Of a stretch of DNA of 9,689 nt, positions 1 through 6,186 are shown piece after piece (positions within the stretch are counted from its first letter, which is position 1; each line of letters begins with the position of its first letter). Source of the stretch: Bdellovibrionales bacterium. Its GTDB lineage: Bacteria > Bdellovibrionota > Bdellovibrionia > Bdellovibrionales > UBA1609. The notes beneath the pieces were generated by a model. It did not search any database. It saw only the letters and a list, made by a program, of their open reading frames with translations, and was not told where the DNA came from. A program made the translations under genes and the position numbers. The stretch covers positions 917 to 10,605 of the forward strand of contig JAGRAA010000195.1 of NCBI GenBank assembly GCA_020435185.1, in the 5' to 3' direction.

Positions 1-1322
1 TCCATAATGATCACTTTAACGAAGACTTGATCTCTAGAAACATCTATTTTTGAAAGCAAATTCTTTACCACTAAATAGTCTTGACGACTGGCCGTAATGA
101 TAAGGCTATTTGTCTGCTTGTCTGCAGTGATATTCACGTCTCCTCCAAATATAGGTTTGGGTGGAGCGGGAGCGGCTTCTTGACGGTTGTTTGTCGTAGG
201 AGTTTTTGTTTTAGTGGTGGCATCTTGTTTGGCTATTCCACCCAAGGTTTTAGCCATTTCTTCGGCATCGCCAAAGCGAACCGGGTAAACGTAAACCCCT
301 CCAGAATCTTCTAAGCGGAGTTTGAAGTCTAATTTTTTGACCAAACCTCTAATCTTTTTTACCCCAATTTCGTTTCCTACGACAATGATAGAGTTTGTTC
401 TTTCGTCGGCAGTCACTAAAGAATAACTTTCACTGCCACCGGGATCATTGTTATTGTTTCTATTGAAGCGAGAAGAAGAGAATCGAGAGTTATTCTTTTT
501 GTTGTCTTTATTGATGATTTGATCAATAAGGTCAGAAATATTTTTTGCTTTGGCGTGATAAATTTGAATGACAGCCAATTGTTCTTCAAATCCAGGGACA
601 TCCAGCTCTTTAATAATTTTCATAATGCGTTCGATATTTGAGCCATAGTCGGTGACTATTAACGAGTTTGTAGGTTCGTAAGGTCTCATTTCCCCATCTT
701 TGGTGGGAAGGGTTCTAAGCTGTTTATCCACTTCTGTGGCACTAATGTATTTGAGTTTAATGATTCGAGTGATCATCTGATCGGTGTTCGGAAAATATTC
801 ACCGGCGTAAGTTTCTATGCTGTCCCTTTGGGCCGCTCGAGAATTTTTAATTTTCAAAAATTTTCCCGCCGGAACAACCGTGTAATTTAAACTCGCTAAG
901 GCAGACAAAAATGCTCGATAAGCTTCAGCTACGGTGATTTGAGTGGGGGCAACAATAGTAATTTTACCTTTGACTCCTTGTTCGATAATAAAATTTTTGC
1001 CAGTTAAACGACTTATGGCCTTTATGACATCAGAGATATCGGCATTGGGGTAATCAAAACTATCAATTTTGTCAGGAAAATTTTCGTTCGTGATATCTTC
1101 AGGATGAGCTTGAGAAAGAGGCGTGCCATCTACCTTTCCGTAAATCGGTTCCCCTGGTGTTACGCCGTTACCTGCAGAACTTCCTGAATCGGGCAGGGGT
1201 GGAGGAGGAGGAACTTGAGCTTTTAAAGGCTGCAGAGAGAATAAAAATACTATGGATAAAGAAAGCACAAAAGAGAGAATGGTGTTCATTCTTTTTATTG
1301 CATCAAGTTGTCTTTTTTTCAT
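1..1322 (-). CDS. gspD: Type II secretion system secretin GspD, N-terminal part (cut by left edge)
   Basis: This is the outer-membrane secretin of the type II secretion system, which multimerises into the gated channel through which folded periplasmic proteins leave the cell. 440 codons are present, and the frame stays open to the left edge. The signal peptide spans about residues 1-35 (basic start, hydrophobic 14-32, cleavage probably after LKA) and is followed by a proline run. Next come an N0 domain (about 85-160, beginning DKIDSFDYPNADI) and repeated N1 (about 183-245), N2 (about 248-335) and N3 (about 342-428) domains with the typical TNSLIVT, TNSIIVVG and TNSLIIT strands. The beta-barrel domain only begins (QVFVKVIIM) at the edge. 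N2 and N3 carry low-complexity insertions (about 272-296 and 364-390). ATG at 1322 is chosen because AGGAAGGG lies just upstream (1326-1333); an in-frame ATG at 1289 would still leave a signal peptide. It lies 25 bp after gspC, so the two are probably co-transcribed. Confidence 0.95.
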   Translation of the reverse strand, partial: MKKRQLDAIKRMNTILSFVLSLSIVFLFSLQPLKAQVPPPPPLPDSGSSAGNGVTPGEPIYGKVDGTPLSQAHPEDITNENFPDKIDSFDYPNADISDVIKAISRLTGKNFIIEQGVKGKITIVAPTQITVAEAYRAFLSALASLNYTVVPAGKFLKIKNSRAAQRDSIETYAGEYFPNTDQMITRIIKLKYISATEVDKQLRTLPTKDGEMRPYEPTNSLIVTDYGSNIERIMKIIKELDVPGFEEQLAVIQIYHAKAKNISDLIDQIINKDNKKNNSRFSSSRFNRNNNNDPGGSESYSLVTADERTNSIIVVGNEIGVKKIRGLVKKLDFKLRLEDSGGVYVYPVRFGDAEEMAKTLGGIAKQDATTKTKTPTTNNRQEAAPAPPKPIFGGDVNITADKQTNSLIITASRQDYLVVKNLLSKIDVSRDQVFVKVIIM

Positions 1323-1347
1323 TGGCCCTTCCTATGGTTCCCTTTTT

Positions 1348-2304
1348 TCACTCGGATACAGAGTAATTGATTTCTTCTCTTGCTCCGCCTCGAATAACAT
1401 TTAGTCTAATATTGGTACTATTTTTTAAAGCATTGTAAGCTTCCATGGCTTTTCGAGGATCATTGATGGGTTCGCCGTCCACTCCAGTAATGACGTCTCC
1501 TACACTGAATCCAAGTTCTTCAAAGATACTTCCGGGTTTAATCCATTTAAAAGAAAACCCTTCTACACCATTGGGTCCATAGTTGGGTTCCATCCGAGCC
1601 TGATTCAATACGTTCTTAAGTTTACTGGGATCAGTAAAACGTTTTAGGTCCGAGCGGCTTACATTGTATTCGTTTTCTCCCGTTCTCTTAACGAATTTTC
1701 CGCTTCCTGTAGAAACTTTAGCGGAGTTGTCAGAGTTCATAAGACCCATAGAGAGTTTTATATCTTCAGGGATTTCGATATATTCTTTTCGATTATTTTT
1801 TAGGTTTATAAACTCTACTCGACGTCGCTCAATTTTAGTGACTTCGGCGAGTGTTTCTATTTTTGTCCCTACGCGAAAGGCGGAGGTTAAATTTTTTGCT
1901 TGTACTTCAATGCTAGCCACTGATTTTTCAGGGTTGATGTGAACAATAGTTCCCATAAGTTGAAGGCCAAGCTTAGACAATACTGCGGGAGCATCGGGGC
2001 TGGTTAAGTCTCCCTTACTTTTTTGCCCAAGGGATTCTGGGATTTTGTTGTCTTCATTAAATATATTTTTTGCAGTAATAACACCATAATCCCCTCGACT
2101 TTTGGATCTTGCTTTACTTTGATTTTGAATTTGAGGAGGGGGTTTGTCTTTAGGGAGCATATCTGTTCTTAAGCTCAAGGTGGCAATATTCGATATGACC
2201 CAAGCTAAGAGCGCAACATAAATATATTTAAAATAAGGCTCTATAGGAGCCATAGAGACTTTTGAAAGTGCTTTAGTTGAGTTTATCCATGTGGTTTTTG
2301 TCAT
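1348..2304 (-). CDS. gspC: Type II secretion system protein GspC with C-terminal PDZ domain
   Basis: This is the bitopic inner-membrane protein that links the type II secretion inner-membrane platform to the secretin; its periplasmic HR domain binds GspD N0 in studied systems. The 318 residues show a short cytoplasmic tail, one membrane segment (about 27-45) and a charged, proline- and lysine-rich linker (about 50-72). An HR-like domain follows (about 108-175, starting LGLQLMGTIV), then a second linker and a PDZ domain (about 225-318). The PDZ part contains the KPGSIFEELGFSVGDVITGVDGEPI core and ends in a beta strand at SVSE. This architecture and the position directly before gspD make the call firm. 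The ATG has no clear Shine-Dalgarno sequence, and an in-frame TAG two codons upstream excludes a longer start. An alternative ATG lies at residue 18 and would also retain the membrane segment. No convincing sigma70 -35/-10 pair was found upstream. Confidence 0.93.
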   Translation of the reverse strand: MTKTTWINSTKALSKVSMAPIEPYFKYIYVALLAWVISNIATLSLRTDMLPKDKPPPQIQNQSKARSKSRGDYGVITAKNIFNEDNKIPESLGQKSKGDLTSPDAPAVLSKLGLQLMGTIVHINPEKSVASIEVQAKNLTSAFRVGTKIETLAEVTKIERRRVEFINLKNNRKEYIEIPEDIKLSMGLMNSDNSAKVSTGSGKFVKRTGENEYNVSRSDLKRFTDPSKLKNVLNQARMEPNYGPNGVEGFSFKWIKPGSIFEELGFSVGDVITGVDGEPINDPRKAMEAYNALKNSTNIRLNVIRGGAREEINYSVSE

Positions 2305-2331
2305 AAGCTATAAAAATTGTAACAAACTCCG

Positions 2332-2365
2332 CGACTATAATGCAGGAAAATTTTGCCTCTAGTCG
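2332..2365. repeat. Imperfect inverted repeat in the gspC upstream region
   Basis: CGACTA (2332-2337) is mirrored by TAGTCG (2360-2365). An inner AGG-AAAATTTT-(G)CCT palindrome (2344-2358) can extend the pairing. On the plus strand seven T follow at 2370-2376, which resembles an intrinsic terminator, but no plus-strand gene ends here. On the minus strand the repeat lies 28-61 bp before the gspC start, so an operator or 5'-leader structure is equally possible. Its function is unknown. Confidence 0.3.
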
Positions 2366-2569
2366 TGGATTTTTTTCCATGAATACTCAATATTATTCAG
2401 CTTTTTGACTTTGCCCTGGCCTTTCATCCTAGAAGAAGATCTTCGAAAACGGGAATCGTTTGTGTCTAAAGCGGTGCTAGAGGCTATTCTCGTGGCTTTA
2501 AAGACAGAAGGAATGTTTTAGAGGAAAAACGAAGGGAGAGTCTTCGCTGACAATTACCCTGGAAAAATG

Positions 2570-2669
2570 TCAAAAGCCTTGATAAATTCTAACTATTAAT
2601 CCCCAACAAAGGTCTAGGTTATGGAAATTATATAACTTTATCCGGGTAGTCATTTACACAGGCTTTTGA
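2570..2669. repeat. 10-bp inverted repeat enclosing nested shorter repeats
   Basis: TCAAAAGCCT (2570-2579) pairs perfectly with AGGCTTTTGA (2660-2669) across 80 nt. Inside it, GATAAA (2581-2586) pairs with TTTATC (2637-2642), and GTTAT (2618-2622) pairs with ATAAC (2632-2636), all in nested order. A transcript of either strand could fold into a closed, branched structure. One such 10-bp repeat is expected by chance somewhere in a sequence of this length, so the nesting and intergenic position are the only extra support. Confidence 0.3.
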
Positions 2670-2682
2670 AAAAAATTCAAAA
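2664..2682. repeat. 7-bp inverted repeat, TTTTGAA-N5-TTCAAAA
   Basis: The arms at 2664-2670 and 2676-2682 match perfectly around five A. The left arm shares bases with the closing arm of the larger repeat at 2570-2669, so the two structures would be mutually exclusive in RNA. It is AT-rich and may be a protein-binding site or chance. Confidence 0.25.
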
Positions 2683-2789
2683 TCACTAGAGGTTCGGATA
2701 AAGAAATTGATTCTAAATACCTATGAGTTAGATTTGAGCGGTATTGAGGGGTTCATTTTTTTGGCCTCAGAATTGCTTTTAGAAAGAAC

Positions 2790-2809
2790 AGAGTTGTGGG
2801 GACAACTCT
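2790..2809. repeat. 8-bp stem with GGGG loop upstream of the 224-residue protein gene
   Basis: AGAGTTGT (2790-2797) and ACAACTCT (2802-2809) are perfectly complementary around GGGG, making a compact hairpin about 85 nt before the ATG at 2895. There is no following T run, so it is not a typical terminator for either strand. If the gene's promoter lies further upstream, the hairpin would sit in the mRNA leader. Confidence 0.35.
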
Positions 2810-2894
2810 ATTTATCACGGAATGGTTTTTTGGGGGAAATTAAAAAATCGTTCGGTGAATCAATACACTTGGATATATTCAAAAGGGGGGAAAT

Positions 2895-3569
2895 ATGTCG
2901 CAAGCTCTTATTATTAGTGAGTTTCATTTTTTGGAGTTCGAAGAGATACGAATGAATGCCATTCGCATTCCTGAGGTTCTCTTCCGTATTCGAGAAGCAC
3001 AAGAGTTATGGTGCCGATTTAATGTGAGCGACTTGGATTTACAGAATTATTTGGTCTCAGGAGATGATCAGTTTTTTGCCAATGAAAAATTAAAATCTTT
3101 AATCAGTCGGATTGTTTTAAAAGGCTTTTATGATCGATTAAAAAAATCAGAGGGAGTCGTAGGAGAGTATTTTTACGATGAGCAACTGACCTCTTTTGTC
3201 GATTGCATAGATGACGAGGTTTTATATCGAGGACACATTGCTGATTTAATGTTTGAAATCAAAAAGCAAGGTCCATTGTCTCCTTGTCAAAGAGCAAGAG
3301 TTCCTCATTTTGTTTATGGGCAAACTATTGACGGAAAATTGAATCCTAGCTCTGAAAAGATCGCTTTGCCAGATCTTGTGGAGTGGACCCATGATCAAAA
3401 GGGATATCGTCAATTTTTACTATTGGGACCATCTTTACTGAAGGAACATTTAAAAATGACTTTTTCCATGAGAGAGTTCAGTTTTGTTGATTCTGTTGAA
3501 ATAGACCCTATGCTCAGTTGGTTTTGGGGAAAGATCGCAGTGATCAGCCAAGAGGCCGCTGTCTGTTGA
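2895..3569 (+). CDS. Protein of unknown function, possible remote similarity to FabD-type acyltransferase C-terminus
   Basis: I do not firmly recognise this 224-residue protein. It has no signal peptide or membrane segment, so it is probably cytoplasmic, and it is rich in aromatic and charged residues. The part from about residue 135 to 187 runs RVPHFVYG..., then LPDLVEWT, then RQFLLLGPSLLKEHLK. This follows the order seen near the end of acyl-carrier-protein malonyltransferases (a vysN-G-like strand, L-PVrWt, then fle-GPg-vLsgllk). The usual GHSxG serine motif is absent and the protein is shorter than FabD (about 310 residues), so any relationship would be non-catalytic or very distant. ATG at 2895 is preferred because GGGGGG lies 5 nt upstream (2885-2890) and a TGA at 2856 closes the frame. 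An ATG at 2952 (residue 20) is an alternative. It stands alone, converging on the gene at 3583. Confidence 0.75.
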   Translation: MSQALIISEFHFLEFEEIRMNAIRIPEVLFRIREAQELWCRFNVSDLDLQNYLVSGDDQFFANEKLKSLISRIVLKGFYDRLKKSEGVVGEYFYDEQLTSFVDCIDDEVLYRGHIADLMFEIKKQGPLSPCQRARVPHFVYGQTIDGKLNPSSEKIALPDLVEWTHDQKGYRQFLLLGPSLLKEHLKMTFSMREFSFVDSVEIDPMLSWFWGKIAVISQEAAVC

Positions 3570-3582
3570 AGTTAGACCAATC

Positions 3583-4719
3583 TCAAAATAAAATTCCGTC
3601 ATAATCCGGTGGCTTTCCTAGGTATACCGGTTTTAAAAAGTCTGGAATAGGATCCTCAGGAGCTAAAATACAATAAAGACCAAAGGGTGTCTTAGAGGGG
3701 ATGAAGCTTAAGGGTGGTTGGGTATCTAAATCGCTTTCAAAATGCGGGTAGAGTAAAAGTTCATTTTTTGGCGTTATACTCCAGGTATGTCTTAAGAGAG
3801 CGTAAAAAATATCAGGATTATCTATATATATATTATTCAAGTGACGCACCATTAGTTTTTGGTTTGTTTTGGGGAGCTTGTGAGTAAATCCGAAGAGAGA
3901 TAAAAGATTTATGGTTTGTCGAAAAGTCTGAGCAATATTGGGCGTATGGAGGATGGTGTAATCTTGAATCCCTAAAGGGGAGTGATGAGAGAGCAGTCCT
4001 ACAATTTGTTTATGTCTATCAAAAGCGAGAATAAATTGGTCAATTTTAGAAAGAGAGTTGTTTGACGAGGTGACCTTCAAACTTCTATCAAAGTGAGGGT
4101 CGTAGTACGGGCGTTGCAATTGGTGTTTACGGACATAGTCTTTAATTTTTGGCAAATCGTCGTGCTTTGCACTTCGTATATGAATGTGCCTTAAGGGCTT
4201 GGTCGAAAAAGGAAAGAGTCCGTGAAGTCCTACGAGATTAAATTTTCTAAATAAATAATATCGAATTTGAGTCTGACGAGTAGAGCGAGGTCTAATAAAT
4301 GCATTATAGGCTTCGCGTTGGTATCTATTCATTACGGAGAACACGTATCGGCATTGGCGCATGTCTCTTTCTGTTTTTAAGGCAGGAAGAAAATATTTGG
4401 CCCAATTAGAAATTGCGCGTCGGTCATGAGAAACCCTTAAGTCTGTGGCAAATCCTACAGTTTGTTTTTCTCCGGCGACCACGGCTTCTTTGAAGAGTAA
4501 ACTGCTGATGGCCTGAATCTTTTGATGATGATCAACGAGGGCATAGGTCACAGAGTCCTCATAAAGAAGATCGTAAATTTTAGAGAACTCTTCGCCTCTA
4601 TCTAGAATCAAGTCCACAGGACCATTGTAAGGAATGGTTTTTAAAAATTGGCTGAGTCTTTTAGAGTCGGTTAGATCAGTTTTAATCAGCTTCACTAAAT
4701 TTTTGACCCCATAGAACAT
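3583..4719 (-). CDS. Putative tandem GNAT-type N-acetyltransferase
   Basis: About 378 residues, cytoplasmic by composition. The N-terminal half looks like a GNAT domain: a short strand-helix start (VDLILDRGEEFSKIYDLLYED), strands (VTYALVDHHQKIQAISSLL), then VGFATDLRVSHDRRAISNWAKYFL. In this last segment the DLRV-HDRR pattern occupies the place of the acetyl-CoA-binding motif A, although the classical R/Q-x-x-G-x-G/A is not intact. YVFSVMNRYQREAYNAFIR follows as in motif B. A second similar block begins near HIHIRSAKHDDLPKIKDYV and continues to FILAFDRHKQIVGLLSH. The substrate is unknown. It overlaps the upstream cobalamin adenosyltransferase gene on the same strand, so the two are probably co-translated. 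The start is uncertain: ATG at 4719 is used here, TTG at 4725 is possible, and GTG at 4695 (giving MKLIKTDL) would cut the overlap from 38 to 14 bp. Confidence 0.7.
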   Translation of the reverse strand: MFYGVKNLVKLIKTDLTDSKRLSQFLKTIPYNGPVDLILDRGEEFSKIYDLLYEDSVTYALVDHHQKIQAISSLLFKEAVVAGEKQTVGFATDLRVSHDRRAISNWAKYFLPALKTERDMRQCRYVFSVMNRYQREAYNAFIRPRSTRQTQIRYYLFRKFNLVGLHGLFPFSTKPLRHIHIRSAKHDDLPKIKDYVRKHQLQRPYYDPHFDRSLKVTSSNNSLSKIDQFILAFDRHKQIVGLLSHHSPLGIQDYTILHTPNIAQTFRQTINLLSLFGFTHKLPKTNQKLMVRHLNNIYIDNPDIFYALLRHTWSITPKNELLLYPHFESDLDTQPPLSFIPSKTPFGLYCILAPEDPIPDFLKPVYLGKPPDYDGILF

Positions 4720-5260
4720 CTTCAATTCCGGATTGAAGGTTTAGCCACCGAGCGAGAGAGAAAAAGTAGTCGCTCAAGCGATTGATAAACATAGTGCAAT
4801 TTGCAACCTCTAAGTTTTCTAAATCCTTCAATTGAACAAGCTCGCGCTCTGCTCGTCGGCAAACGCACCGGCAAATATGGGACTGTGCGGCTGAAACTGA
4901 GCCTCCAGGTAAAATAAAATTATTTAAAGGCATCAATTGAAGGCTGTGTTGATCCATTCTTGTTTCTAAGGTGGATATAAAGTCTTCATCCAAGTTGGGT
5001 AAGGTTTTCGATATATCGGGATCGTCACAGGCGAGCTGACTTCCAAGATTAAAAAGTTCGTTTTGAACTTTATGTATAATCTCTAAATCATTAATAGTAT
5101 TTGGTGATTTTTGAATCATGCTGCCGAGTAGACCACAGTGGCTATTGAGTTCGTCTAGAGTTCCATAGGCCATTAATCGAGGGTGGTGTTTGGGCACTTT
5201 ATGGCCCGTGACCAATTGGGTTCTCCCGTTGTCGCCCATTTTTGTGTATAGTTTCATCAT
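4682..5260 (-). CDS. Cob(I)alamin adenosyltransferase, PduO type
   Basis: Transfers the adenosyl group of ATP to cob(I)alamin, making adenosylcobalamin (coenzyme B12) in the cytoplasm. The 192 residues match the PduO/MMAB family closely. The N-terminal ATP-binding motif YTKMGDNGRTQL is at 5-16, followed by RLMAYGTLDELNS (28-40), FILPGG (115-120), RCVCRRAER (131-139) and FINRLSDYFFSLAR (158-171); the length is normal for a single-domain enzyme. This differs from the unrelated CobA/BtuR type. The ATG at 5260 follows GAGG with a 6-nt gap, and a second ATG comes immediately after. A sigma70-like promoter lies upstream at 5278-5306. No cobalamin biosynthesis or B12-dependent enzyme gene is in view, so its role may be salvage for an enzyme encoded elsewhere. 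It overlaps the next gene, suggesting a two-gene operon. Confidence 0.94.
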   Translation of the reverse strand: MMKLYTKMGDNGRTQLVTGHKVPKHHPRLMAYGTLDELNSHCGLLGSMIQKSPNTINDLEIIHKVQNELFNLGSQLACDDPDISKTLPNLDEDFISTLETRMDQHSLQLMPLNNFILPGGSVSAAQSHICRCVCRRAERELVQLKDLENLEVANCTMFINRLSDYFFSLARWLNLQSGIEDVLWGQKFSEAD

Positions 5261-5277
5261 TTAAATCCTCAGATAAA

Positions 5278-5306
5278 ACATTAACTTGAAATGCGCTGTG
5301 TTTCAA
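5278..5306 (-). promoter_or_regulatory. Sigma70-like promoter for the adenosyltransferase gene
   Basis: On the minus strand TTGAAA (5301-5306) is followed after 17 bp by TAATGT (5278-5283), giving a start of transcription roughly 10 bp before the Shine-Dalgarno sequence. The -35 is one base from TTGACA and the spacing is ideal; the -10 is only moderate. Confidence 0.45.
5286..5306. promoter_or_regulatory. Inverted repeat TTGAAA-N9-TTTCAA between divergent promoters
   Basis: The arms are at 5286-5291 and 5301-5306. The right arm is also the proposed -35 of the minus-strand promoter, and the left arm lies in its spacer. A dimeric regulator bound here would block the adenosyltransferase promoter, and it is close to the plus-strand -35. 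No specific regulator family is recognised. Confidence 0.35.
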
Positions 5307-5309
5307 ACT

Positions 5310-5339
5310 TTGATTCTCACTTCAATAAACTGGTATAAA
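5310..5339 (+). promoter_or_regulatory. Sigma70-like promoter, extended -10, for the four-gene operon
   Basis: TTGATT (5310-5315) and TATAAA (5334-5339) are 18 bp apart, and TGG directly before TATAAA forms an extended -10. Transcription would start near 5346, about 37 nt before the ATG at 5383, with AAGAGG (5363-5368) in the leader. Confidence 0.55.
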
Positions 5340-5382
5340 TGCTCTGCAAAAAAAAATTACTTAAGAGGTCTAACCGCTGACT

Positions 5383-6186
5383 ATGCATAACTTTTTTATA
5401 TCTATACCTCACTCCGGAGAAGTTGTTCCTCCAGAAGCCTTTTGGCTTAAAGGTCTTTCTGAACCTATTTTAATGTGTGACGTGGATCGATATGTAGATA
5501 GATTGTACCAGCCTGTTCTTAAAAAATTAAATATTTCCCATGTTATCGCTCAAACCCATCGATATGTTGTAGACCTTAATCGTCTGCCCGACGATATTGA
5601 TGCTGATTCAGTAAAGGGAAATAAAAACCCATCGGGGCGGTTTCCTATCGGTCTTCATTGGTCGAGAACGACAAAAGGAGATCGTTTGATGGAGTACCCC
5701 ATTGATCTTAAGTTGCACTTTGAGCTCCTCAACAAGTATTTCTGGCCATTTCATCACGAAATAGAAATGCAATATAAAGAAAGGTTTTCACAGGGTTTTG
5801 GAAACGTCTACCAGCTGGACGCTCACAGTATGCCAAGCCTAGGAACAGAGGTGCATAAAGATCCTGGGAAGTATAGACCTGAGATTGTGGTAAGTGACCA
5901 AAATGGAATAAGTTGTAGTTCAGAGTTTAAAAATCTAGTCATTGAGAGTTATAAAAAGGCTGGGTTTGAGGTGGCTTATAATTTTCCGTACGTAGGTGGA
6001 AGGGTCACTCAAACTTACGGTAAGCCTGAAAGAGGTCAGCATTGTATTCAGGTAGAATTGAATAGAGACCTTTATATGAATGAGAGCACTAAGGGGCTCA
6101 TCGACGAGAAAAGTTCATCAGTGGCTGTCAAGATCGAACGGGCGGTTGCAAACATTATGGAGCATTTAAAGGAAATGAAAAAATGA
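5383..6186 (+). CDS. N-formylglutamate amidohydrolase family protein
   Basis: Family members hydrolyse N-formyl-L-glutamate to glutamate and formate, the last step of one histidine degradation route; related enzymes act on other N-formyl amino acids. The 267 residues carry the family hallmarks. These are IPHSG near the N-terminus (8-12), DVDRYVDRLY (33-42), THRYVVDLNRLPDD (58-71), DAHSM (146-150), and a C-terminal block GRVTQTYGKPERGQH plus QVELNRDLYMNE (about 206-234). The His, Asp and Glu residues in these motifs are likely metal and substrate ligands. There is no signal peptide, so it is cytoplasmic. The start is supported by alignment of the IPHSG strand right after the N-terminus; AAGAGG lies upstream with a rather long gap of 14 nt. 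The stop overlaps the next start (ATGA). No hutH, hutU, hutI or hutF neighbour is visible, so a role in histidine catabolism is not shown here. Confidence 0.9.
   Translation: MHNFFISIPHSGEVVPPEAFWLKGLSEPILMCDVDRYVDRLYQPVLKKLNISHVIAQTHRYVVDLNRLPDDIDADSVKGNKNPSGRFPIGLHWSRTTKGDRLMEYPIDLKLHFELLNKYFWPFHHEIEMQYKERFSQGFGNVYQLDAHSMPSLGTEVHKDPGKYRPEIVVSDQNGISCSSEFKNLVIESYKKAGFEVAYNFPYVGGRVTQTYGKPERGQHCIQVELNRDLYMNESTKGLIDEKSSSVAVKIERAVANIMEHLKEMKK

Larger units (their letters stand above)
2305..2894. other. 590-bp intergenic region with several inverted repeats and no convincing gene
   Basis: This region lies between the divergently oriented gspC and the 224-residue protein gene, so it should hold promoters for both, but neither is obvious. 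A TATAAT hexamer at 2336-2341 lacks a good -35 partner. I see four inverted repeats (listed separately). A TTG-initiated frame at 2411-2521 (plus) would give 36 residues (ending ALKTEGMF) with a plausible charged, helical composition but no Shine-Dalgarno sequence. It could be a small gene, a remnant or chance. A second TTG-started frame (2707-2955, plus) overlaps the next gene and lacks a good ribosome site, so it is not called. No tRNA-like cloverleaf, rRNA, direct-repeat array or insertion-sequence end was recognised. Confidence 0.6.

Noticed and set aside
1664..1942. 92-codon plus-strand frame inside gspC
   Set aside because: It is antisense to a clear gspC with intact HR and PDZ domains, and the product has no recognisable features.
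2435..2444. 10-bp palindrome GAAGATCTTC
   Set aside because: It is a single short palindrome with no second copy or promoter context noticed, and is readily explained by chance.
2707..2955. 82-codon plus-strand frame starting at TTG
   Set aside because: There is no Shine-Dalgarno sequence at workable distance, it overlaps the better-supported start at 2895 by 61 bp in another frame, and it has no recognisable domain.
3606..3634. Hairpin CCGGT-N15-ACCGG followed by TTTT, as a terminator for the gene ending at 3569
   Set aside because: The stem is only 5 bp with a 15-nt loop and four T, and it lies inside the coding sequence of the opposite gene, so it was not listed as a feature.
5261..5382. 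Cobalamin riboswitch upstream of the adenosyltransferase gene
   Set aside because: The leader after the proposed promoter is far shorter than a B12 riboswitch, and I found no B12-box-like sequence.
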